Source: Pseudomonadota bacterium
GTDB lineage: Bacteria > Pseudomonadota > Alphaproteobacteria > Sphingomonadales > Sphingomonadaceae
Reading direction: 5' to 3'
Assembly: GCA_023390675.1 (NCBI GenBank)
Contig: JAEWCK010000037.1
Location: 1 to 6,638, forward strand
Length of the DNA: 6,638 bases
Below are positions 6,068 to 6,638 of the stretch, one piece after another. A program made the translations under genes and the position numbers. The notes under the pieces were generated by a model. It did no database searches, was not told the DNA's origin, and saw only the letters and a program-made list of their open reading frames with translations. Numbering within the stretch: position 1 is the stretch's first letter; each line of letters opens with the position of its first letter.

Positions 6068-6433
6068 ATGTCCGCTACCTTTTTCGTGACGCCGAAGGGC
6101 GAAGAAATGGTTGTCCTCCCTCGGGCCGAGTATGAGGCAATGCAGGAAATTGCGGAACACGACCGGGCGGTTTCGGACTATCGCGCCGGGCATCTGCCTG
6201 GGCTGACGCCTGATGAAGTACGCGAGATGGTGGCCGCAACATCTCCGCTTGCCTTCTGGCGCAAGCGGGCGGGAATGACCCAGAGCGCCCTTGCGGCGGC
6301 AGTCGGTGTCGCCCAGAATTATCTTTCCGACGTCGAGAATGGCAAGCGTGCTGGCCCGGTCGAACTCTGGCTCAAGCTCTCCCACGCCCTCTCCGTTCCG
6401 CTGGAAGCACTCGTAGAGGACGAGGAAGACTGA
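6068..6433 (+). CDS. Xre-family helix-turn-helix antitoxin (HigA-like)
   Basis: The protein has 121 residues. The C-terminal half (about 60-116) is a Cro/C1-type HTH: LAFWRKRAGMTQSALAAAVG leading to the recognition helix VAQNYLSDVENGKR, then WLKLSHALSVPLEAL. The N-terminal part (4-40) holds a strand-turn-helix, FFVTPKGEEMVVLPRAEYEAM, that resembles the Phd/YefM antitoxin start; the segment between (41-60) is acidic and probably flexible. It is expected to bind and neutralise the upstream RelE-like toxin and, with it, repress the operon at the palindrome at 5778-5798. A strong ribosome site precedes the ATG. The acidic VEDEED end is typical of soluble regulators. The stop lies 1 bp from the stop of a convergent gene. 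Family and pairing are well supported; partner binding is inferred from gene order. Confidence 0.9.
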   Translation: MSATFFVTPKGEEMVVLPRAEYEAMQEIAEHDRAVSDYRAGHLPGLTPDEVREMVAATSPLAFWRKRAGMTQSALAAAVGVAQNYLSDVENGKRAGPVELWLKLSHALSVPLEALVEDEED

Positions 6434-6434
6434 A

Positions 6435-6638
6435 TTACCGCCCCGCCGGGACGATCTCGCAGTCGAGGCGGCGGACGGCGAGGCCGCGGGCAAGGCTTTC
6501 GAGGGGCTGACCGTCGCGGGCGTTGGCGGCTGCCTGCCGCTTCGGCAGGATGAGGCCGTAGCGCAGCGGCGGGTCGAGGCGCCTCAGCTTCGTGAAGAAT
6601 GAGGGGCGATGATCGCGCGCCGGCGTCAGCCGCGCGGG
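6435..6638 (-). CDS. Unidentified protein, C-terminal 67 residues; start beyond the right edge
   Basis: The minus-strand frame is open from the right edge to TAA (complement of 6435-6437), and its codon use has the strong G/C third-position bias of the core genes here. The visible part contains FFTKLRRLDPPLRYGLILPK followed by a stretch rich in Ala, Arg and Leu, and ends LDCEIVPAGR. It is basic, with no membrane segment. I do not recognise the family. It converges on the antitoxin gene with a 1-bp gap and no visible terminator hairpin. That it is a real gene rests on the open frame, the codon bias and the absence of a plus-strand gene here. Confidence 0.55.
   Translation of the reverse strand, partial: PARLTPARDHRPSFFTKLRRLDPPLRYGLILPKRQAAANARDGQPLESLARGLAVRRLDCEIVPAGR

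Noticed and set aside
5759..6493. A 244-codon minus-strand open frame covering the toxin-antitoxin pair
   Set aside because: Both toxin and antitoxin show family motifs on the plus strand, whereas this frame has none and also runs over the end of the convergent gene.
1..6638. CRISPR arrays, tRNA or rRNA genes, insertion sequences
   Set aside because: No spaced direct repeats, cloverleaf-like segments, transposase motifs or paired terminal repeats were seen.

Overview
The window reads as a high-GC alphaproteobacterial chromosome, most likely a sphingomonad. This rests on the strong G/C bias at third codon positions, the form of the ETF-ubiquinone oxidoreductase, and the neighbourhood of ETF-QO, a TPR protein, a divergent uracil-DNA-glycosylase-like protein, a soluble lytic transglycosylase and MoaB. 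The placement comes from recall of family and context, not from a search.

Layout. On the minus strand, reading leftward from about 2622, lie ETF-QO (970-2622) and, slightly overlapping it, a secreted TPR-like protein that runs off the left edge. From a 127-bp divergent intergenic region a plus-strand cluster reads rightward: a UDG-superfamily protein (2750-3442), a family-1 lytic transglycosylase with a signal peptide (3445-5217) and MoaB (5204-5752). The gaps in this cluster are 2 bp and then a 14-bp overlap, so the three genes are probably co-transcribed. After a 36-bp gap comes a compact type II toxin-antitoxin pair: a RelE/HigB-like toxin (5789-6055) followed by an Xre-type HTH antitoxin (6068-6433). 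It ends 1 bp from the stop codon of a convergent minus-strand gene (6435-6638) that runs off the right edge and that I could not identify. No stretch longer than about 130 bp lacks a gene.

How the genes work together. ETF-QO passes electrons from fatty-acid and amino-acid oxidation, via ETF, to the quinone pool. The lytic transglycosylase cuts peptidoglycan in the periplasm, and MoaB belongs to molybdenum-cofactor biosynthesis. These look like ordinary core genes that share transcription rather than a pathway. The accessory element is the toxin-antitoxin module. It is visibly AT-richer than its surroundings (143 G/C of 272 bases, about 53%, by hand count over 5789-6060). It carries a perfect 8-bp-arm palindrome lying across a plausible promoter and the toxin's first ATG, as expected of an autoregulated operon.

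I saw no wholly new system. The points most worth following up are the operator and start-codon arrangement of the toxin-antitoxin pair, the two-part look of the antitoxin, the UDG-like protein that lacks the usual catalytic residues and cluster cysteines, and the TPR gene with no conventional start codon at its signal peptide.
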